A stretch of DNA of 64,000 bases from Helicobacter sp. 13S00482-2 (GCF_002272795.1 NZ_MLAT01000004.1:62001-126000), one strand, 5' to 3'. Shown: positions 16,889 to 29,191, counted from the stretch's first letter. A program made the numbers and translations. Notes: generated by a model from the sequence alone, not told the origin.

Positions 16889-19344
16889 GACTTTGCAACA
16901 AAATTCACAATTTTATTAGGAACAACAATCTCTTTGAGAATCTCAGAGCCTTCAAGCCATTTTGATACAATGATTTTACAAGCCTCTAAAAGTTCCCTTT
17001 CATCCGTATTGGGCGAAATTTTTATCTCACCACGTTTTTTTCCATTAATGCTGATAGGAATTACAATACTTTGAGCCTCTAAAGCGGCTTTGTCTATAAA
17101 AATTTCAGACATATTATTTAGATCAAAATACTCTTTACTGATCTCCCAACAAATATGAGGGATAATTGGCTCAAGGATATTCATCAATATAAAGTATCCT
17201 TCAGTCCAGATAATGCCATTATCTTGTTCGCCTAAAGCATTCAAAGCCTCCATGCACGAAGCGATCAAGGTATTAAATGCATACCCAGTTTGCTTTTTAT
17301 CAAAAATATCATTGGATTTACTCAAAGCTTCATAAATTTTTTTTCGTGCAGCCTTCTCATTCTCATTCAAACTAGAATGATCAATTTTGGGAATAACAGT
17401 TGTGGGAGAAATGTTCTTTGATCTATCCCATAGACGTTTTATAAAACGATAAGCACCCTCTAGTGCATTATCATTCCATTCCAATTCTTTAACAGGAGGT
17501 GCTGCAAAAAGAACAAATAACCTAGCTGTATCAGCTCCATATTTTTCAATGATAGCATTTGGATCAACCACATTGCCTTTGGATTTGCTCATTTTAGCAC
17601 CATCTTTTAAAACCATACCCTGCGTGAGTAAATTTAAAAAGGGTTCATTTGAATCTATATAACCCAAATCTCTGAGTGCTTTTGTAAAAAATCTAGCGTA
17701 CAATAAATGTAATATTGCGTGCTCAATACCACCAACATATTCATCTACATCCATCCAGTATCTTGATGAAGCTTCATCAAAAGGAACCTTATCCCAAGTC
17801 TGTGCAGGAGAAGTGTAACGCAAAAAATACCAACTAGATTGCACGAAAGTGTCCATCGTATCTGTCTCTCTGTTTGCATCACCCCCGCACTCGGGGCATT
17901 TGCAATACTTCCAAGTAGGATGTTTATCTAATGGATTGCCTTCTCCATCAATAATCACATCTTCAGGAAGGCTAACTGGTAAATTTTCATCTTTTTCTGC
18001 AACCAAACCACATTTTTCACAACGAATAAGAGGTATGGGTGCTCCCCAATATCGCTGACGAGAGATCCCCCAATCTTTAAGTTTATAGTTTGTGATCGCC
18101 TTACCTAAATCAGATTTCTGAAAATATGCAATGATTTCATCACGTGCTTCTTGTGAAAAAAGTCCATCAAATTGACCACTTGCTTTAAGTTTGCCCTCTT
18201 GTATATAAGGAAGTTCTGAAGGAGTTTTTTCTCCAATAATTACTTCTTTTATAGGCAGATTATATTTTTGAGCAAAAAGAAAATCTCTCTCATCGTGTGC
18301 AGGAACACTCATCACACCTCCACTTCCATAATCCATCAATACAAAATTTGCTACCCACACGGGTAAGAGTTCTTGAGTAAGAGGATGGATCACAAAAATT
18401 CCTAAAGGCACACCCTCTTTTTCACTCATAGATCGTTCTTTGGTTGCTGTATTTTGCATTTTTATAATTTTATCAGCCATATCTTTTTGCAATAAATCAT
18501 CTCGCAACAAGCTTTTAACAATAGGATGTTCAGGTGCTATTGCACAATAAGTAACCCCATAAATTGTATCCGCTCTTGTGGTAAAAACTTCTATTTCTGA
18601 AATACCCCTGACCAAGCTTTTGCTTTGTTCATCAAGTTTAAAAGAAAAGCTCAAGCCTCTTGATTTCCCTATCCAGTTTTTTTGCATTACAAGTACTTGA
18701 GATGGCCATTTACCTTCCAAAGTATCCAAGCTATCTAAAAGTTCCTGTGCATAATCTGTAATCTTGATATAATACTGATCCATTTCTTTTTGAATCACTT
18801 CTGTATCACATCTCCAGCATTTTCCATCAACGACTTGCTCGTTAGCTAAAACAGTTTTATCGTTTGGACACCAATTCAAATAAGCTACTTTTCTATAAAT
18901 CAAACCCTTTTTCCACATATCAATAAAAAATCTCTGTTCCCATCTTGTATAATTGTTATCACAAGTGGCAAATTCTCTTTTATTAGAAAAAGAGAGTCCT
19001 AAACTCTGTAATTCTTTTTTCATATTCTCAATGTTACTATAAGTCCATTTTTTTGGATGTGTTTTATGTTTAATAGCAGCATTTTCAGCGGGCATTCCAA
19101 AAGCATCAAACCCCATAGGATGCAACACGTTATAATTATTTTTTCGATAGAACCTAGCAATGGCATCACTGATACAATAATTCCTCACATGACCCATATG
19201 AATAGCTCCACTTGGGTAGGGAAACATACTTAATATGTATTTTTTAGGTTTAGAAAAATCCTCAGAAGGTTCGTGAATATCGTTATTTTTCCAATACTCT
19301 TGCCATTTTTTTTCTATCTTAGAAGGAGTGTAGGAAGCATCCAT
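16885..19344 (-). CDS. leuS: Leucyl-tRNA synthetase
   Basis: This 819-residue class I synthetase charges tRNA-Leu. It has the HIGH-type motif ([15 protein letters not shown], residues 42-56), a Zn-like Cys pair region ([11 protein letters not shown]...CWRCD) and the inserted editing domain with the conserved TRADTIYG motif and the [13 protein letters not shown] segment. The KMSKS motif ([13 protein letters not shown]), anticodon-binding domain and a C-terminal domain follow. The length and layout are standard. It overlaps lptE by 4 bp, and a DUF6394 membrane protein lies 9 bp upstream. Confidence 0.97.
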   Translation of the reverse strand: MDASYTPSKIEKKWQEYWKNNDIHEPSEDFSKPKKYILSMFPYPSGAIHMGHVRNYCISDAIARFYRKNNYNVLHPMGFDAFGMPAENAAIKHKTHPKKWTYSNIENMKKELQSLGLSFSNKREFATCDNNYTRWEQRFFIDMWKKGLIYRKVAYLNWCPNDKTVLANEQVVDGKCWRCDTEVIQKEMDQYYIKITDYAQELLDSLDTLEGKWPSQVLVMQKNWIGKSRGLSFSFKLDEQSKSLVRGISEIEVFTTRADTIYGVTYCAIAPEHPIVKSLLRDDLLQKDMADKIIKMQNTATKERSMSEKEGVPLGIFVIHPLTQELLPVWVANFVLMDYGSGGVMSVPAHDERDFLFAQKYNLPIKEVIIGEKTPSELPYIQEGKLKASGQFDGLFSQEARDEIIAYFQKSDLGKAITNYKLKDWGISRQRYWGAPIPLIRCEKCGLVAEKDENLPVSLPEDVIIDGEGNPLDKHPTWKYCKCPECGGDANRETDTMDTFVQSSWYFLRYTSPAQTWDKVPFDEASSRYWMDVDEYVGGIEHAILHLLYARFFTKALRDLGYIDSNEPFLNLLTQGMVLKDGAKMSKSKGNVVDPNAIIEKYGADTARLFVLFAAPPVKELEWNDNALEGAYRFIKRLWDRSKNISPTTVIPKIDHSSLNENEKAARKKIYEALSKSNDIFDKKQTGYAFNTLIASCMEALNALGEQDNGIIWTEGYFILMNILEPIIPHICWEISKEYFDLNNMSEIFIDKAALEAQSIVIPISINGKKRGEIKISPNTDERELLEACKIIVSKWLEGSEILKEIVVPNKIVNFVAKS

Positions 19345-19353
19345 ATGAGTATC

Positions 19354-19695
19354 CTAATAATCAGAATCAACAGATTTAGCACTCTCAACTAGCATCAGTG
19401 CCAAAGAAAAAATATTTGCAAGCAAAGCTCCAATAATAAGAACATAGGATACACTCAAATTATTGAAGACTTGCAAAAAAATAAAAGCAGGGATCAAGTG
19501 AAAATCAGCGACTAGAGAACTAGCTAATAATTCTGAAGCAAGCTGCTTTTTAACTCCAATTTTGAGTGTTGTAGAAATGAGATTGAGTGCTAATGCAATG
19601 AAAAGAATCACAACATTAGGATCCCACAAAAAACCAGCAGTGGAAGTTAGAGAACCTAAACTAAAAAAAATGAAAATTACCTTACCCCAGTCCAT
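19354..19695 (-). CDS. DUF6394-type small membrane protein
   Basis: This 113-residue protein has three or four membrane segments (about 5-25, 26-42, 60-80 and 83-105) and short loops. It matches the conserved Campylobacterota protein between secF and leuS (HP1548 in H. pylori, from memory). Its function is unknown. The position, 11 bp after secF and 9 bp before leuS, means it is co-transcribed with Sec components. An AGGAG site lies seven bases before the ATG. Confidence 0.75.
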   Translation of the reverse strand: MDWGKVIFIFFSLGSLTSTAGFLWDPNVVILFIALALNLISTTLKIGVKKQLASELLASSLVADFHLIPAFIFLQVFNNLSVSYVLIIGALLANIFSLALMLVESAKSVDSDY

Positions 19696-19706
19696 ATATT
19701 TTCTCC

Positions 19707-20678
19707 TTAAACACGACCATTTTCATACATTTGTCGTAATTGTTTTTTTTCTTGAGCTTTTTTTGCTTTTTTAACTTCTTTGGCGTGATATTTTTCTATG
19801 TTAAAGCCAAAAATGATGGCTAACTTTGGTGCTACAAACATAGAGCTATAAGTTCCAAAAACTACTCCAATAAGCATTGGCAAAGAAAATCCAATGATAA
19901 TTTCTCCACCAAAAAGATAAAGTGTTAAAACCACAAAAAATACGGTCAAAGAAGTCAATAATGTTCTAGAAAGAGTGCTAGAAATAGCTTCATTTATAAC
20001 TTCTTCAATATTGCTTGTCTTGTTTGTAAGCATTTTTTCTCTAATCCTATCAAAAACAATAATGGTGTCATTGATAGAATATCCAAGCAGAGTGAGCAAT
20101 GCAGCTATGACCTCCAAATTTAGATCAATGTCAAACACAATAACCGAAGCAGCAGTAATGATAACATCGTGCACCAAAGCAACAATTCCAGCTAAAGCAA
20201 AACGCCACTCATAGCGAAAACTAACATAAAGCATCATTGCTAAAGTTGCCATAACTAAAGATAATATGCCTTTTTGGCGTAATTCATTTCCAACTTTTGG
20301 CCCTACAGTATCTAATTTTCGGATCTCAAACTTCCCAGTAGGTTCTAAAATTTTATTGATAACAGGACCTAGATCTTCATTTTCAAAAGCTTCAACAGCG
20401 GGAATTTTTATCGATACTTCCTCCGTAGAACCAAACTCACTAACCTGCACACCTTTAAAACGTAGATCTACTTCAAGAAGCTTACGAATCTCTTCTATTG
20501 GTGCAGTTTTGTCATACTTTAATTGTGCAACACTCCCACCAGCAAAATCAATACCAGGCGTAAAGCCCTTAAAAAACAATAAAGCAAAAGCTCCTATGGT
20601 CAAAAAAACTGATAAAATAAGCCCGTATTTGGAATATTTAACAAAATCAAAAATCCTGACTTTTTTAAAAATTTCCAT
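19707..20678 (-). CDS. secF: Protein translocase subunit SecF
   Basis: This 323-residue inner-membrane protein pairs with SecD to use the proton gradient in the late steps of Sec export. It has six membrane segments. The FTPGIDFAGGSVAQLKYD motif lies after TM1, and the TM4-TM5 region carries ALLTLLGYSINDTIIVFDRIRE, the conserved Asp-containing motif. I chose the ATG at 20678 (MEIFKKVRIF), which has AAGGA six bases upstream. Ten earlier codons are open but overlap secD. The gap to the secD stop is 2 bp, so the two are tightly coupled. Confidence 0.95.
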   Translation of the reverse strand: MEIFKKVRIFDFVKYSKYGLILSVFLTIGAFALLFFKGFTPGIDFAGGSVAQLKYDKTAPIEEIRKLLEVDLRFKGVQVSEFGSTEEVSIKIPAVEAFENEDLGPVINKILEPTGKFEIRKLDTVGPKVGNELRQKGILSLVMATLAMMLYVSFRYEWRFALAGIVALVHDVIITAASVIVFDIDLNLEVIAALLTLLGYSINDTIIVFDRIREKMLTNKTSNIEEVINEAISSTLSRTLLTSLTVFFVVLTLYLFGGEIIIGFSLPMLIGVVFGTYSSMFVAPKLAIIFGFNIEKYHAKEVKKAKKAQEKKQLRQMYENGRV

Positions 20679-20680
20679 TT

Positions 20681-22255
20681 TTAATCCTTTTTTGCAATGC
20701 CAAACCAAAAATAAAGATGCTTGGTTTTAGAGATTTTTGGCAAAATAGCGAGATAAAATCCTTGTGTTCCGATAATAGCTGTAATAATTGAAGCTACAAT
20801 ACCAATACCTGTAGTGATTGCAAAACCTTTTATAGCACCTGTTCCATAGGCATACAAAAGAACAGAAGCAATTAAAGAAGTAATATTAGAATCAAAAATA
20901 GCCCTAGAAGCATTCAAATAACCCATATGAATAGATCTTGATATGTTTTCTCCAGCACGCAGAGCCTCTCTGATGCGTTCATTTATAATGATGTTAGCAT
21001 CTACAGCTATCCCTACAGTCAAAACAATACCTGCCATTCCAGGCAATGTCAGAGTAGCCCCAAAGATAGCCATCACAGCAATAATCAAAAATAAATTAAT
21101 CACAAGAGCAACAGAAGCGATCACACCAGCCATAGAATAATACACAATCATAAACCCAACAACCAAAATAAATCCACTCACAAGAGCCACCATAGAAGCT
21201 TTGATACTATCTTGTCCCAAACTAGGTCCAACGCTTCTTTTTTCCAAAACCTCAATAGGTGCAGGTAAAGCTCCACTTCTTAAAGCAATCGCCAAATCAC
21301 TAGCTTGCTCAACACTAAAGCCTCCACTAATCTGACCACTTCCCCCACCAATGCGTTCGCGGATAACAGGAGCAGAGTAGACTTTACCATCTAAAACAAT
21401 AGCCATTCTTTTATTGACATTCGCTCCTGAAAAATCTCCAAAGATTTTGGCTCCTTGAGAATCAAGAGTGAAGCTGACAACTGGTTGATGATTTTGATCA
21501 TAGCTGACTCTAGCATCTGTAAGCATATTTCCATCTAGAATAGGAATTGCTTTAAGCAAAATTTTTCCATCTTGTGAGTTTGCAAATGGGAGAATCACAT
21601 CACCATATTTCTGGGCTTGTAAGTCATTCATGGAATATACCTGTGAATTTCTATCCTCATCAACTGCCATCATTTGAAGATGGGCGGATTTTGAAATCAA
21701 TTCTCTTGCCCTCTCTTCTTCCTGAGCAGTTTTAATTCCAGGAAGTTCAACCAAGATATACTCTTTTCCTTGCTTGGTAACACTTGGTTCAGTCAGACCA
21801 AATTGATCAAGACGATTTCTAATGGTTTCAATAGCTTGAGATATTGCATTTGTTTTAATAGTAGCTTCTTCAACGGGAGTAAGGACAATAGTATAATGAG
21901 AATCAGAAGAATCAATATTGATTCCATTGAATCTCTTAAGTATTGATGATAGCTTATCAGCATCATCTGTATCTATAAGATCAAAACTCAAACCACTTAA
22001 ATCACTCTGCAAATCATCAAGAAGAATATCTGTCCTTCGTGCTTCATGGGAAATAGAAGATGCCAAAGAAGAATATTTACTTTTAATCGCCTCATCAGTC
22101 TTCACACCCAAAAGCAAATTCAGACCACCTTGAAGATCTAAACCTAAATTTATTTGGGGACCTTTAGTATGAAACAAAGAAGGAATAGAAAATGCCACCC
22201 CAAAAATTATGGCAAGAATAAAAAGCAAAAGCCTAGCATTGAGTGTTTGTTTCAT
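20681..22255 (-). CDS. secD: Protein translocase subunit SecD
   Basis: This 524-residue partner of SecF has TM1 at residues 9-26, followed by the [16 protein letters not shown] motif. A periplasmic P1 head with the [14 protein letters not shown] segment follows, then a C-terminal five-helix block with [22 protein letters not shown], which carries the key Asp of TM4. It is shorter than E. coli SecD (615 residues), as is usual in this class. yajC lies 8 bp upstream, giving the classic yajC-secD-secF order. Confidence 0.96.
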   Translation of the reverse strand: MKQTLNARLLLFILAIIFGVAFSIPSLFHTKGPQINLGLDLQGGLNLLLGVKTDEAIKSKYSSLASSISHEARRTDILLDDLQSDLSGLSFDLIDTDDADKLSSILKRFNGINIDSSDSHYTIVLTPVEEATIKTNAISQAIETIRNRLDQFGLTEPSVTKQGKEYILVELPGIKTAQEEERARELISKSAHLQMMAVDEDRNSQVYSMNDLQAQKYGDVILPFANSQDGKILLKAIPILDGNMLTDARVSYDQNHQPVVSFTLDSQGAKIFGDFSGANVNKRMAIVLDGKVYSAPVIRERIGGGSGQISGGFSVEQASDLAIALRSGALPAPIEVLEKRSVGPSLGQDSIKASMVALVSGFILVVGFMIVYYSMAGVIASVALVINLFLIIAVMAIFGATLTLPGMAGIVLTVGIAVDANIIINERIREALRAGENISRSIHMGYLNASRAIFDSNITSLIASVLLYAYGTGAIKGFAITTGIGIVASIITAIIGTQGFYLAILPKISKTKHLYFWFGIAKKD

Positions 22256-22263
22256 CTTTTAAA

Positions 22264-22545
22264 TTACTTTGTATTATCATCAAGCTTATAGCTCACGAAT
22301 TCTTTTGCAAGTTTCACAACCGTTTCATCATTGAGCTTGACACTAAAAAATGTTTCCTCTGACTTGATAACTTCACATATAAAACCACCCTGCGTGACTA
22401 TCTTATCACCCTTTTGAAGATTTCCAAGCATTTCTTTGTGTTTTTTTTGTTGAAGTCTTTGTGGTCTAATAATGAAAAAATAAAAAATAGCAAACAATAC
22501 TATAAGTGGCAATATGGAAGTAGCAATTTCTTGAAAATTCTGCAT
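22264..22545 (-). CDS. yajC: Sec translocon accessory protein YajC
   Basis: This 93-residue single-span membrane protein has its TM at residues 10-27, followed by the signature FFIIRPQRLQQKKHKEML and a small beta domain (LQKGDKIVTQGGFICEVI). It associates with SecDF. It is the first of the three sec genes here, 51 bp downstream of the first nhaA. Confidence 0.95.
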   Translation of the reverse strand: MQNFQEIATSILPLIVLFAIFYFFIIRPQRLQQKKHKEMLGNLQKGDKIVTQGGFICEVIKSEETFFSVKLNDETVVKLAKEFVSYKLDDNTK

Positions 22546-22596
22546 AGATATCCTTTTACGTGTTTAGATTTGAGTGTATTTTATCATTTGTTTCAT

Positions 22597-23958
22597 TTAA
22601 TTTTGTTTAGGTTTGAATTTGTATATCACATTCAGATAAAGCACCCCAATAACCCCAGAAATTAAGGATCCTATTAAAATAGAAATTTTTGAGACCTCCA
22701 TTGATTCAGGATGAGAAAAAGCAAGATTTGAAACAAACATTGACATCGTAAAACCAATCCCTGCCAACATGCCTGCTCCCATAATATGTCCCCAAGTCAC
22801 CCCCTCTGGTCTTGAAGCGATCCCTAGTTTTTCGCATAAAAAGGTTATAGCAAATATCCCTACAGGTTTGCCCAACACTAATCCCAAAATAACCCCCAAA
22901 ACAATATGGTCAATATTGAAATGGATCTCACTTCCAATATTCACTCCAGCATTAGCAAAAGCAAACAAAGGCATAATAAAATAAGCACTGTAAGGCTGAA
23001 GAAAATGCTCTAAACGCCCCAAAGGACTACGAATAGACTTCACTCTATCTTGAATGGACTCCAAGACTTCTATTTGTTCTTCGCTTAATGGAGCGATTTC
23101 ATAAGTGTTTAAGGGAGAATCCATATGGGCATTTTTAGGGACTTTCACTTGAAATTGTTCAGCAAGGTTTTTGAGAAACTGTGTGAAGTTCTTGCGAGGA
23201 GTTTTAGGCCTAATGGGGATGGTAAAAGCTAAAATTACTGCGGCTATCGTAGCGTGAATCCCACTATTATGGATTGCGAACCAAAGCAAAACCCCTAATA
23301 TCAAGTATGGCAAAAGATTTTTTACTCCTATTTTATTCAAGAAGATAAGTAAGGCAACAATAACACCCCCACCAATAAGCCAAAGCAAATTCAAGCTAGT
23401 CGTATAAAAAACTGCAATAACAACAATAGCACCCAAATCATCAGCAACCGCCAAAGTAACCAAAAATACCTTAAGAGGCATAGGGACTTTTTTGCCAAGC
23501 AACATAATCACTCCAAGTGCAAATGCAATATCAGTCGCCATAGGAATTCCAAATCCATGATAAGAGCTTGTACCAGCATTGAGTGCATAATAAATCAAAC
23601 CTGGCACGACCATACCACCAAGTGCAGCAATAGCAGGAAATGCAGCTTTTTTAAACCCTGATAATTCTCCAAATAACACTTCACGTTTAATCTCAAGACC
23701 CACCATTAAGAAAAACAATGCCATCAATACATCATTAATCCAATGATGTATTGAAAATCCAATGAAATATTCGCCAAAATAAAAACCAAAATCAGTACGC
23801 CAAAAATTAAAATAGTACTCACCCAAAGGAGAATTTGCTACAATCATTGCCAATACGGCACTTATAAAAAGAAAAATACCTCCAAAAGATTCGCTTCTAA
23901 TGAAATTCACAAATACATTTTTAAGGCCAACTTGAGTTATTTTTTCAGTGTTCTCCAT
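22597..23958 (-). CDS. nhaA: Na+/H+ antiporter NhaA, downstream copy
   Basis: This 453-residue electrogenic antiporter exports one Na+ for two H+ and adjusts internal pH. The ion site is intact (D143 in [11 protein letters not shown]173-D174 in [10 protein letters not shown]). [16 protein letters not shown] and the half-channel motif [20 protein letters not shown] are conserved. Compared with E. coli NhaA (388 residues) it has an insertion of about 65 residues after TM8 (about 255-325), the loop linked to pH sensing in H. pylori NhaA. Its ATG overlaps the upstream nhaA copy by 14 bp. Confidence 0.95.
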   Translation of the reverse strand: MENTEKITQVGLKNVFVNFIRSESFGGIFLFISAVLAMIVANSPLGEYYFNFWRTDFGFYFGEYFIGFSIHHWINDVLMALFFLMVGLEIKREVLFGELSGFKKAAFPAIAALGGMVVPGLIYYALNAGTSSYHGFGIPMATDIAFALGVIMLLGKKVPMPLKVFLVTLAVADDLGAIVVIAVFYTTSLNLLWLIGGGVIVALLIFLNKIGVKNLLPYLILGVLLWFAIHNSGIHATIAAVILAFTIPIRPKTPRKNFTQFLKNLAEQFQVKVPKNAHMDSPLNTYEIAPLSEEQIEVLESIQDRVKSIRSPLGRLEHFLQPYSAYFIMPLFAFANAGVNIGSEIHFNIDHIVLGVILGLVLGKPVGIFAITFLCEKLGIASRPEGVTWGHIMGAGMLAGIGFTMSMFVSNLAFSHPESMEVSKISILIGSLISGVIGVLYLNVIYKFKPKQN

Positions 23959-25465
23959 AATAAACCTTTCTATTTTTTCTAGTACTGATAATCATACTGA
24001 TAATTCCAAAAATTGCTGCAATCAAAGAACCGCACAATATAGATATCTTTGAAAGATTGATAGCATCTACACTTTCATAAGCAAGATTGGCAACAAACAT
24101 TGACATTGTAAAACCAATTCCAGCTAAACATCCCACAGCAAAAATATGTCCATAACTCAAACCCTTAGGTCTTATAGAAAAATTAAGTTTTTCACTAAGA
24201 TAGGCAAACACAACAATTCCAATGGGTTTGCCCACTACAAGCCCTAATATCGTCCCCAATAACACACCTTTCATTTCAAACTCAGTGTCAAAAATACTTT
24301 TTAACATATCAGCGTTAATGACCACCCCAGCGTTGGCAAAAGCAAACAAAGGAACGATAAAATAAGCACATAAGGGCTGGAGTGCGATTTCAATTCTAAT
24401 CAAAGGATTTTGAGCGTATTTAGAATATTTTGCAATCGTATCAAGCATATGGACTTGTTTGCTAGTTTTTTCCATATCAATTTTTTTTTCGATATTTTCT
24501 CCTGAAGTTATAAAATGCTTGATGTTTTTCCACGAAGAAGCAAAAAAACCAAGATTCTTATCTTCGCTATGAACCTGCAAATCTCTTCCATTGTTAGTCA
24601 TAAAATTTATCTTATGCCACTCTTCCATCATATTCATAAAATAGGTTTTAGTGATATTAGATCTTCCTGGTATTGTGAGTGCTAAAATCACAGCAGCAAC
24701 TGTAGCGTGAATCCCACTATTATGGATTGCAATCCATAATAAAACCCCAACAGCAAGATAACTAGAGAGATATTTGGTATCAGTATAATTAAGGTAGATC
24801 AATACGCAAATAAGCCCAAGAGAAACATACAGCCATCCCATATTTAAGGTGTGAGTATAAAATAATGCAATGACACTGATAGCCCCCAAATCATCGGCTA
24901 CTGCAAGTGTTACCAAAAATATCTTGATCACTGGAGGCACTCTTTTGCCTAGCAATAATATGACCCCAAGTGCAAAAGCAGTATCAGTACTCATGGCCAC
25001 ACCAAAACCATTTGCAAAAGGAGTGCTATGGTTAAAATGTATGTAAATAGCAATGGGTACAACCATTCCTCCGAGTGCTCCAAAAACAGAAAAACCTACT
25101 TTTTTAAACCCTGCAAGTTCTCCATAAAGAACCTCACGTTTCATTTCTAATCCAACCATCAGGAAAAAAAACGACATCAACACATCATTGATAAATGCTA
25201 AAAGTGACATCCCACTATTTTGATGTCCTAGACCAAAACCATCAATAAATCCCCCAAATTGTAGTTGCCAAAGGCTAAAATACTCCTCACTAAAATCAGA
25301 GTTTGCGATTACCAAAGCAAGTAAGACACAGAAAAATAACAACAAACCCCCAAATGATTCGTGTCCTATGAAGGTGTGGAGACCTTTTTGAAGTTTATTT
25401 TTTACATAGTATGCTGAATTTTGAGATTTTTTATCCTGCTTACCCACTCTTAATATCTCTTCCAT
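23945..25465 (-). CDS. nhaA: Na+/H+ antiporter NhaA, upstream copy with enlarged loop
   Basis: This 506-residue NhaA paralogue is adjacent to the 453-residue copy. The Asp residues are conserved (D161 in [10 protein letters not shown]191-D192 in AVADDLGAI). The loop after TM8 is even longer (about residues 270-385), hydrophilic, and unlike that of its neighbour. It contains [20 protein letters not shown] and a Lys-rich stretch encoded by an A9 run. The N-terminus is also extended by about 20 charged residues. The loops suggest different pH set points or partners for the two copies. It lies 13 bp downstream of addA. H. pylori has a single nhaA at this spot. Confidence 0.95.
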   Translation of the reverse strand: MEEILRVGKQDKKSQNSAYYVKNKLQKGLHTFIGHESFGGLLLFFCVLLALVIANSDFSEEYFSLWQLQFGGFIDGFGLGHQNSGMSLLAFINDVLMSFFFLMVGLEMKREVLYGELAGFKKVGFSVFGALGGMVVPIAIYIHFNHSTPFANGFGVAMSTDTAFALGVILLLGKRVPPVIKIFLVTLAVADDLGAISVIALFYTHTLNMGWLYVSLGLICVLIYLNYTDTKYLSSYLAVGVLLWIAIHNSGIHATVAAVILALTIPGRSNITKTYFMNMMEEWHKINFMTNNGRDLQVHSEDKNLGFFASSWKNIKHFITSGENIEKKIDMEKTSKQVHMLDTIAKYSKYAQNPLIRIEIALQPLCAYFIVPLFAFANAGVVINADMLKSIFDTEFEMKGVLLGTILGLVVGKPIGIVVFAYLSEKLNFSIRPKGLSYGHIFAVGCLAGIGFTMSMFVANLAYESVDAINLSKISILCGSLIAAIFGIISMIISTRKNRKVYYGEH

Positions 25466-25478
25466 AAAACTCCTAAAA

Positions 25479-28226
25479 TTATAATATTGGTATGAAATCT
25501 ATCTTATTGCGTATGTATAAAATATATGCCTGAATTCTAGTTTTATTTTCAAACTGCGTTTGCGTAAAGTCTAAATATCTTTTTACTTGTTTTTTGTGCT
25601 CTTCTTGATTATGTATGCCTGTTTTGTAGTCCAGTACAACAATATCATTATTTTTTTTCAGAATTAAAACATCAATACGATTTAAAATATTATGATTCAG
25701 ATAGGGCACCTCCGATTTTATCAAAGATTCGCTGATGATTGAATTAAACATATCATTTTTTTTCAGATTTTGGATTCGTCTGAATATATCTTCAAGACTT
25801 TTTGATGAGAGGAAAAAACCATAGTGATTATTTAAAATATGTGAGATTTTTTCTTCTTTGATGTGATGACCCAATTCATACTCTAATGCTTTATGCAAAG
25901 CTTCCCCAAATTTCAAGGCTATATAATCTGTATCTGCATAATTACTTGATTCTTTGATAAAATCTGTTTGCTTTCCAAAACTTTTTTGCTCAATAAAAAT
26001 AGGAGAAATTTTGGATTCTTTTATTTTTGGAAGTTCGCAAGTTTGAACAAACCCAATTGTCTGAGGAGCTATCTCTAATTCCCCAAAATAAATCTTTTCA
26101 TCATCATCTGTTTTTCTTTGTTTTGGAAGAACAATAAGCCCTTCTTTTGCTCTTGTAAAAGCTACATAAACTGTGTTTAGTCCTTCTTTTTTTTGAAGAT
26201 TTTTTTCATTCTGTAAAGCATCCTTATAGGCCTGATCAAACATTTCCCTTTGACGCTGTTTGTAAAATATCCTTCTTAAATCTATCCCTTCATAATCAAA
26301 AAGTAATTTTGATCTATCGGAATTTGGTTTTTTCAACCGTTCGCATAAGATAACGTATTTAAATTCAAGACCTTTGGATTTATGAATTGTCATCATCTGC
26401 AATCCTCTTTTGGCTTGCACACTAAAATCAATATCTTTTCTAGCAATACCATCTAAAAACTCATCTATACTCTCATAATCACAAGAAATTTCAAGAATCT
26501 TTTGAGCTGCACTGCCATATATTTTAAAGGTTTCCATAATCTCTAAAATAAATGCCTGAAGCGACTGATTTGGTTTTTTTATAGGCATCAAAATATTACA
26601 ATCATAGCTAAGACCTGAAAGTTTGTAAGCACATTTTTTATGAAACTCTAAATTTGTTCTGAAAAAATCAATGGCGTGAAAAATAATCTTTGATTCTTTC
26701 TGATTTAAAAGCTTTATATTTGTTTCAGTGGTGATTTCAAGTTCTGGATTTTTACTTTTGATATAATCTTTTATATCTAGTACGTCATCATTGGTAAAAC
26801 ATAAAACCGCAATATCCTCTAAAGCAACATTATTTTCAAGTAAATGACTTAGGTTTTCCCAAACACCTTCTTGAATATCATCACAAGCCTCACATATTTT
26901 TACATATCCTTTTTTTTCACTTTTTTTATTAAGGGGATATTTTTGTAAGGTATAACCAGGAATTTTACCTTCAAAACATTCATTCACATAAGAAATAACA
27001 TTTTCGCAACTACGGTAATTGTATTGGAGATCTTCTTGTGTGATACCATCAGAGGCAATATCAAAAAGCTCACTATTGCTTCCTCGAAATCTATAAATGC
27101 TCTGCTTAATATCACCCACAAAAAATATACTCCTATCTCCAAAACGCCCCTCTCCTGATCTGATTTCATCAATAATAGGTTTGAGAATCTTATACTGAAT
27201 GGTACTTGTATCTTGAAACTCATCAATGAGTATGTGAGTTATTTTGTCATCTAATCTGAAGTAGAAAAATGCACTATCAAAGTTCTTCTTGAGCAATTCA
27301 TAAACTTTCAAAGTAATGGAATTAAAATCTAGTGTATTAATAGAATGCTTTTTCTTATTTTTTTGATAATAAATAAGAAATTTTTCCATTTTTTGCAACA
27401 TCATGTATTCACGGTAATCATAATAAATTTTAATCATATTCCTTAAAGTTTCAAATTTGTGTTCTATGGGTTTTAGATCAAGCTTTTTAAAATAATGGTA
27501 GTTCAAACCATCTGCAAGCCATTTTGGATTCTTGATAAATTCTTTGAAATTATCTGTTTTGATTGCTCTTTTTGCACTATCGGTAGCTTTTTCATTTTGG
27601 ATAATAAAATTTTTAATCTCTTGTGCAAGAGTCAAAATATCATCCGTATCTACATTATCACAAGAATCTGGAATATAGTCTTTGAGATCAAAGCCTTTTG
27701 TTTGCAAAAAAGAAAGCAAATCAATCATTCCTTTTGGATCCACACTTTGGTAAATACATAAATCCAAAAATTCTTTAAAATCTTTTTCTGGAAGAGATCT
27801 GAGAAAATCTTCATAAATCTTATCTTTATCTTCAAACTCTATCTCATAATGATGACTCACTCCAGCATACCAACAGAATTTTTTCAAAATAGAATTCAAG
27901 AAAGAATCAATCGTAGTGATTTTTGTATTGGCTTGTAAGAATTTTTGGTAGATATTCTCAATATTTTTATTAATCACATCAAGCGTGATTCCATAGTTTT
28001 CAAGCTCTGTAATGAGACTTTGATCATTCTTGTTTGATTTTAGCGATGAAAGATTATCTAAAATACGTTTATTCATCTCCAAAGCGGCTTTTTTGGTAAA
28101 AGTTAAGGTCAAAATCTCATTGGGGTTAGCACCATTAAAAAGCAAACTAATATATCTTAGTGCAAGTGCAAAGGTTTTTCCACTACCTGCAGATGCCTTT
28201 AAAGCGAGAAATTGCTTAGAATCCAT
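25479..28226 (-). CDS. addA: AddA-like helicase-nuclease (RecB family)
   Basis: This 915-residue UvrD/RecB-type enzyme resects double-strand breaks with AddB. It has Walker A ([16 protein letters not shown], near residue 10), motif II ([15 protein letters not shown]), the [10 protein letters not shown] and YNYRSCENV motifs, [19 protein letters not shown], the [12 protein letters not shown] motif and a C-terminal RecB nuclease core (RIDVLILK...IVVLDYKTG). I chose the ATG at 28226 because GGAGAG lies five bases upstream and the P-loop then sits near the N-terminus. 58 further codons are open upstream but unlike the family. addB is not nearby, which is also true in H. pylori. This is the first gene of the long minus-strand run. 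Confidence 0.92.
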   Translation of the reverse strand: MDSKQFLALKASAGSGKTFALALRYISLLFNGANPNEILTLTFTKKAALEMNKRILDNLSSLKSNKNDQSLITELENYGITLDVINKNIENIYQKFLQANTKITTIDSFLNSILKKFCWYAGVSHHYEIEFEDKDKIYEDFLRSLPEKDFKEFLDLCIYQSVDPKGMIDLLSFLQTKGFDLKDYIPDSCDNVDTDDILTLAQEIKNFIIQNEKATDSAKRAIKTDNFKEFIKNPKWLADGLNYHYFKKLDLKPIEHKFETLRNMIKIYYDYREYMMLQKMEKFLIYYQKNKKKHSINTLDFNSITLKVYELLKKNFDSAFFYFRLDDKITHILIDEFQDTSTIQYKILKPIIDEIRSGEGRFGDRSIFFVGDIKQSIYRFRGSNSELFDIASDGITQEDLQYNYRSCENVISYVNECFEGKIPGYTLQKYPLNKKSEKKGYVKICEACDDIQEGVWENLSHLLENNVALEDIAVLCFTNDDVLDIKDYIKSKNPELEITTETNIKLLNQKESKIIFHAIDFFRTNLEFHKKCAYKLSGLSYDCNILMPIKKPNQSLQAFILEIMETFKIYGSAAQKILEISCDYESIDEFLDGIARKDIDFSVQAKRGLQMMTIHKSKGLEFKYVILCERLKKPNSDRSKLLFDYEGIDLRRIFYKQRQREMFDQAYKDALQNEKNLQKKEGLNTVYVAFTRAKEGLIVLPKQRKTDDDEKIYFGELEIAPQTIGFVQTCELPKIKESKISPIFIEQKSFGKQTDFIKESSNYADTDYIALKFGEALHKALEYELGHHIKEEKISHILNNHYGFFLSSKSLEDIFRRIQNLKKNDMFNSIISESLIKSEVPYLNHNILNRIDVLILKKNNDIVVLDYKTGIHNQEEHKKQVKRYLDFTQTQFENKTRIQAYILYIRNKIDFIPIL

Positions 28227-28301
28227 GAAGCTCTCCGATAATATCTTTAAAAAAATAATTCTAAATATATCAAAATTTTTGCCGATTTTGTAGTTAGGCT
28301 T

Positions 28302-28319
28302 GAAATAGTGTAATATTTC
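28302..28319 (+). promoter_or_regulatory. Dyad in the addA / outer-membrane gene divergent gap
   Basis: GAAATA and TATTTC arms flank a 6-nt centre overlapping the likely -10 (TAATAT) of the plus-strand outer-membrane gene. The 124-bp gap must hold both divergent promoters. A regulatory role is only suggested by position. Confidence 0.3.
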
Positions 28320-28350
28320 ACACAAATTTATCAAAAACAAGGAAAATCCG

Positions 28351-29154
28351 ATGAAAAAATTGTTTTTTGCCTTTATAACAATGTCATTGCTTGTTGGCAC
28401 TAGTCTTTATGCAGCCACTAAAACTACTCCTAAAAGAAGTCCTATTAGCAACATCAATCAAAAGAGAGATATGATATTAAAAAATTTCACAAAAGGTTCG
28501 ATTGTAGATGGAACTAAAGCCACTGGATCTACTAGGAGATGGTATGAATTTAATGAGGGTGTTATAGGAAGTTCTTATACGATGCTAGGAAATTCTCAAT
28601 ATGTATCTGTGGATATTGGCTATAGCACTTACATTAGAAGTATTGAATCTCTATTTGGTGGTATGAGCTTGATGGCAGGAACTGAAATCAGTGTGCCCAT
28701 TTATTTGATGACACGAGGAAAATCAAATATCTTGAATGATGAACGCCCATTAGAAACCAAAGAAGTTGAAGGGATTGCAGGTTATGGACTTCAACTACCT
28801 TTTATGGCAGGACTAGAGTATAAAGGATTTTATATTGTTGGATTAGTAGGTTACACTTGGCTATTTATGAAAGATACTTATTATGCCACTTCTGGAGCAA
28901 ATCCAACCGTAAATACTCTCTATGATGGACTTATATTTGGTGGAGGCATGGGTTATAAGATCAGTAATGTTGTAAATATCGGTGTGCGTTACATAACCTC
29001 TAATGGTCTGACCAATCGCATGAATCAAACTAAATTTGACGATAGAGCAGTAGCTGAAGGAATTGATAAGCAAAGTAAATTTTTGACTCGAGATAGAGAT
29101 ATCTACAATGTTGATTATCAAAGAATCTATCTCTTCCTTTCTTTCATCTTTTAA
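28351..29154 (+). CDS. Outer-membrane beta-barrel protein of unknown function
   Basis: This 267-residue exported protein has a signal peptide (1-21, ending SLYA). The mature chain is made of alternating amphipathic strands rich in Tyr, Gly and Phe (YVSVDIGYSTYIR, FYIVGLVGYTWLFM, NIGVRYITSNGLT) and ends in Phe (RIYLFLSFIF), the usual C-terminal signal for outer-membrane barrels. It resembles the small outer-membrane proteins of Helicobacter, but I cannot name the family. AAGGA lies seven bases before the ATG. It stands alone between divergent addA and the convergent efflux operon. Confidence 0.72.
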   Translation: MKKLFFAFITMSLLVGTSLYAATKTTPKRSPISNINQKRDMILKNFTKGSIVDGTKATGSTRRWYEFNEGVIGSSYTMLGNSQYVSVDIGYSTYIRSIESLFGGMSLMAGTEISVPIYLMTRGKSNILNDERPLETKEVEGIAGYGLQLPFMAGLEYKGFYIVGLVGYTWLFMKDTYYATSGANPTVNTLYDGLIFGGGMGYKISNVVNIGVRYITSNGLTNRMNQTKFDDRAVAEGIDKQSKFLTRDRDIYNVDYQRIYLFLSFIF

Positions 29155-29186
29155 TCATCTCTTTTCCCTCTTTCTGGGGGGATGAT
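29154..29186. terminator. Possible bidirectional terminator
   Basis: ATCATCTC can pair with GGGATGAT-type bases at 29179-29186 (8 bp, one G-T), with a long pyrimidine loop. It lies in the 37-bp gap between convergent genes and is followed by T-rich sequence on the plus strand. Confidence 0.45.
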
Positions 29187-29191
29187 ATATT

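Noticed and set aside
20266-20730. 154-codon plus-strand frame over secF/secD
   Set aside because: Antisense to secF and the end of secD, which are certain.
28227-28400. Extended N-terminus of AddA (58 more codons)
   Set aside because: The extension is unlike the family and lies in the promoter gap. The ATG at 28226 has a strong GGAGAG site.
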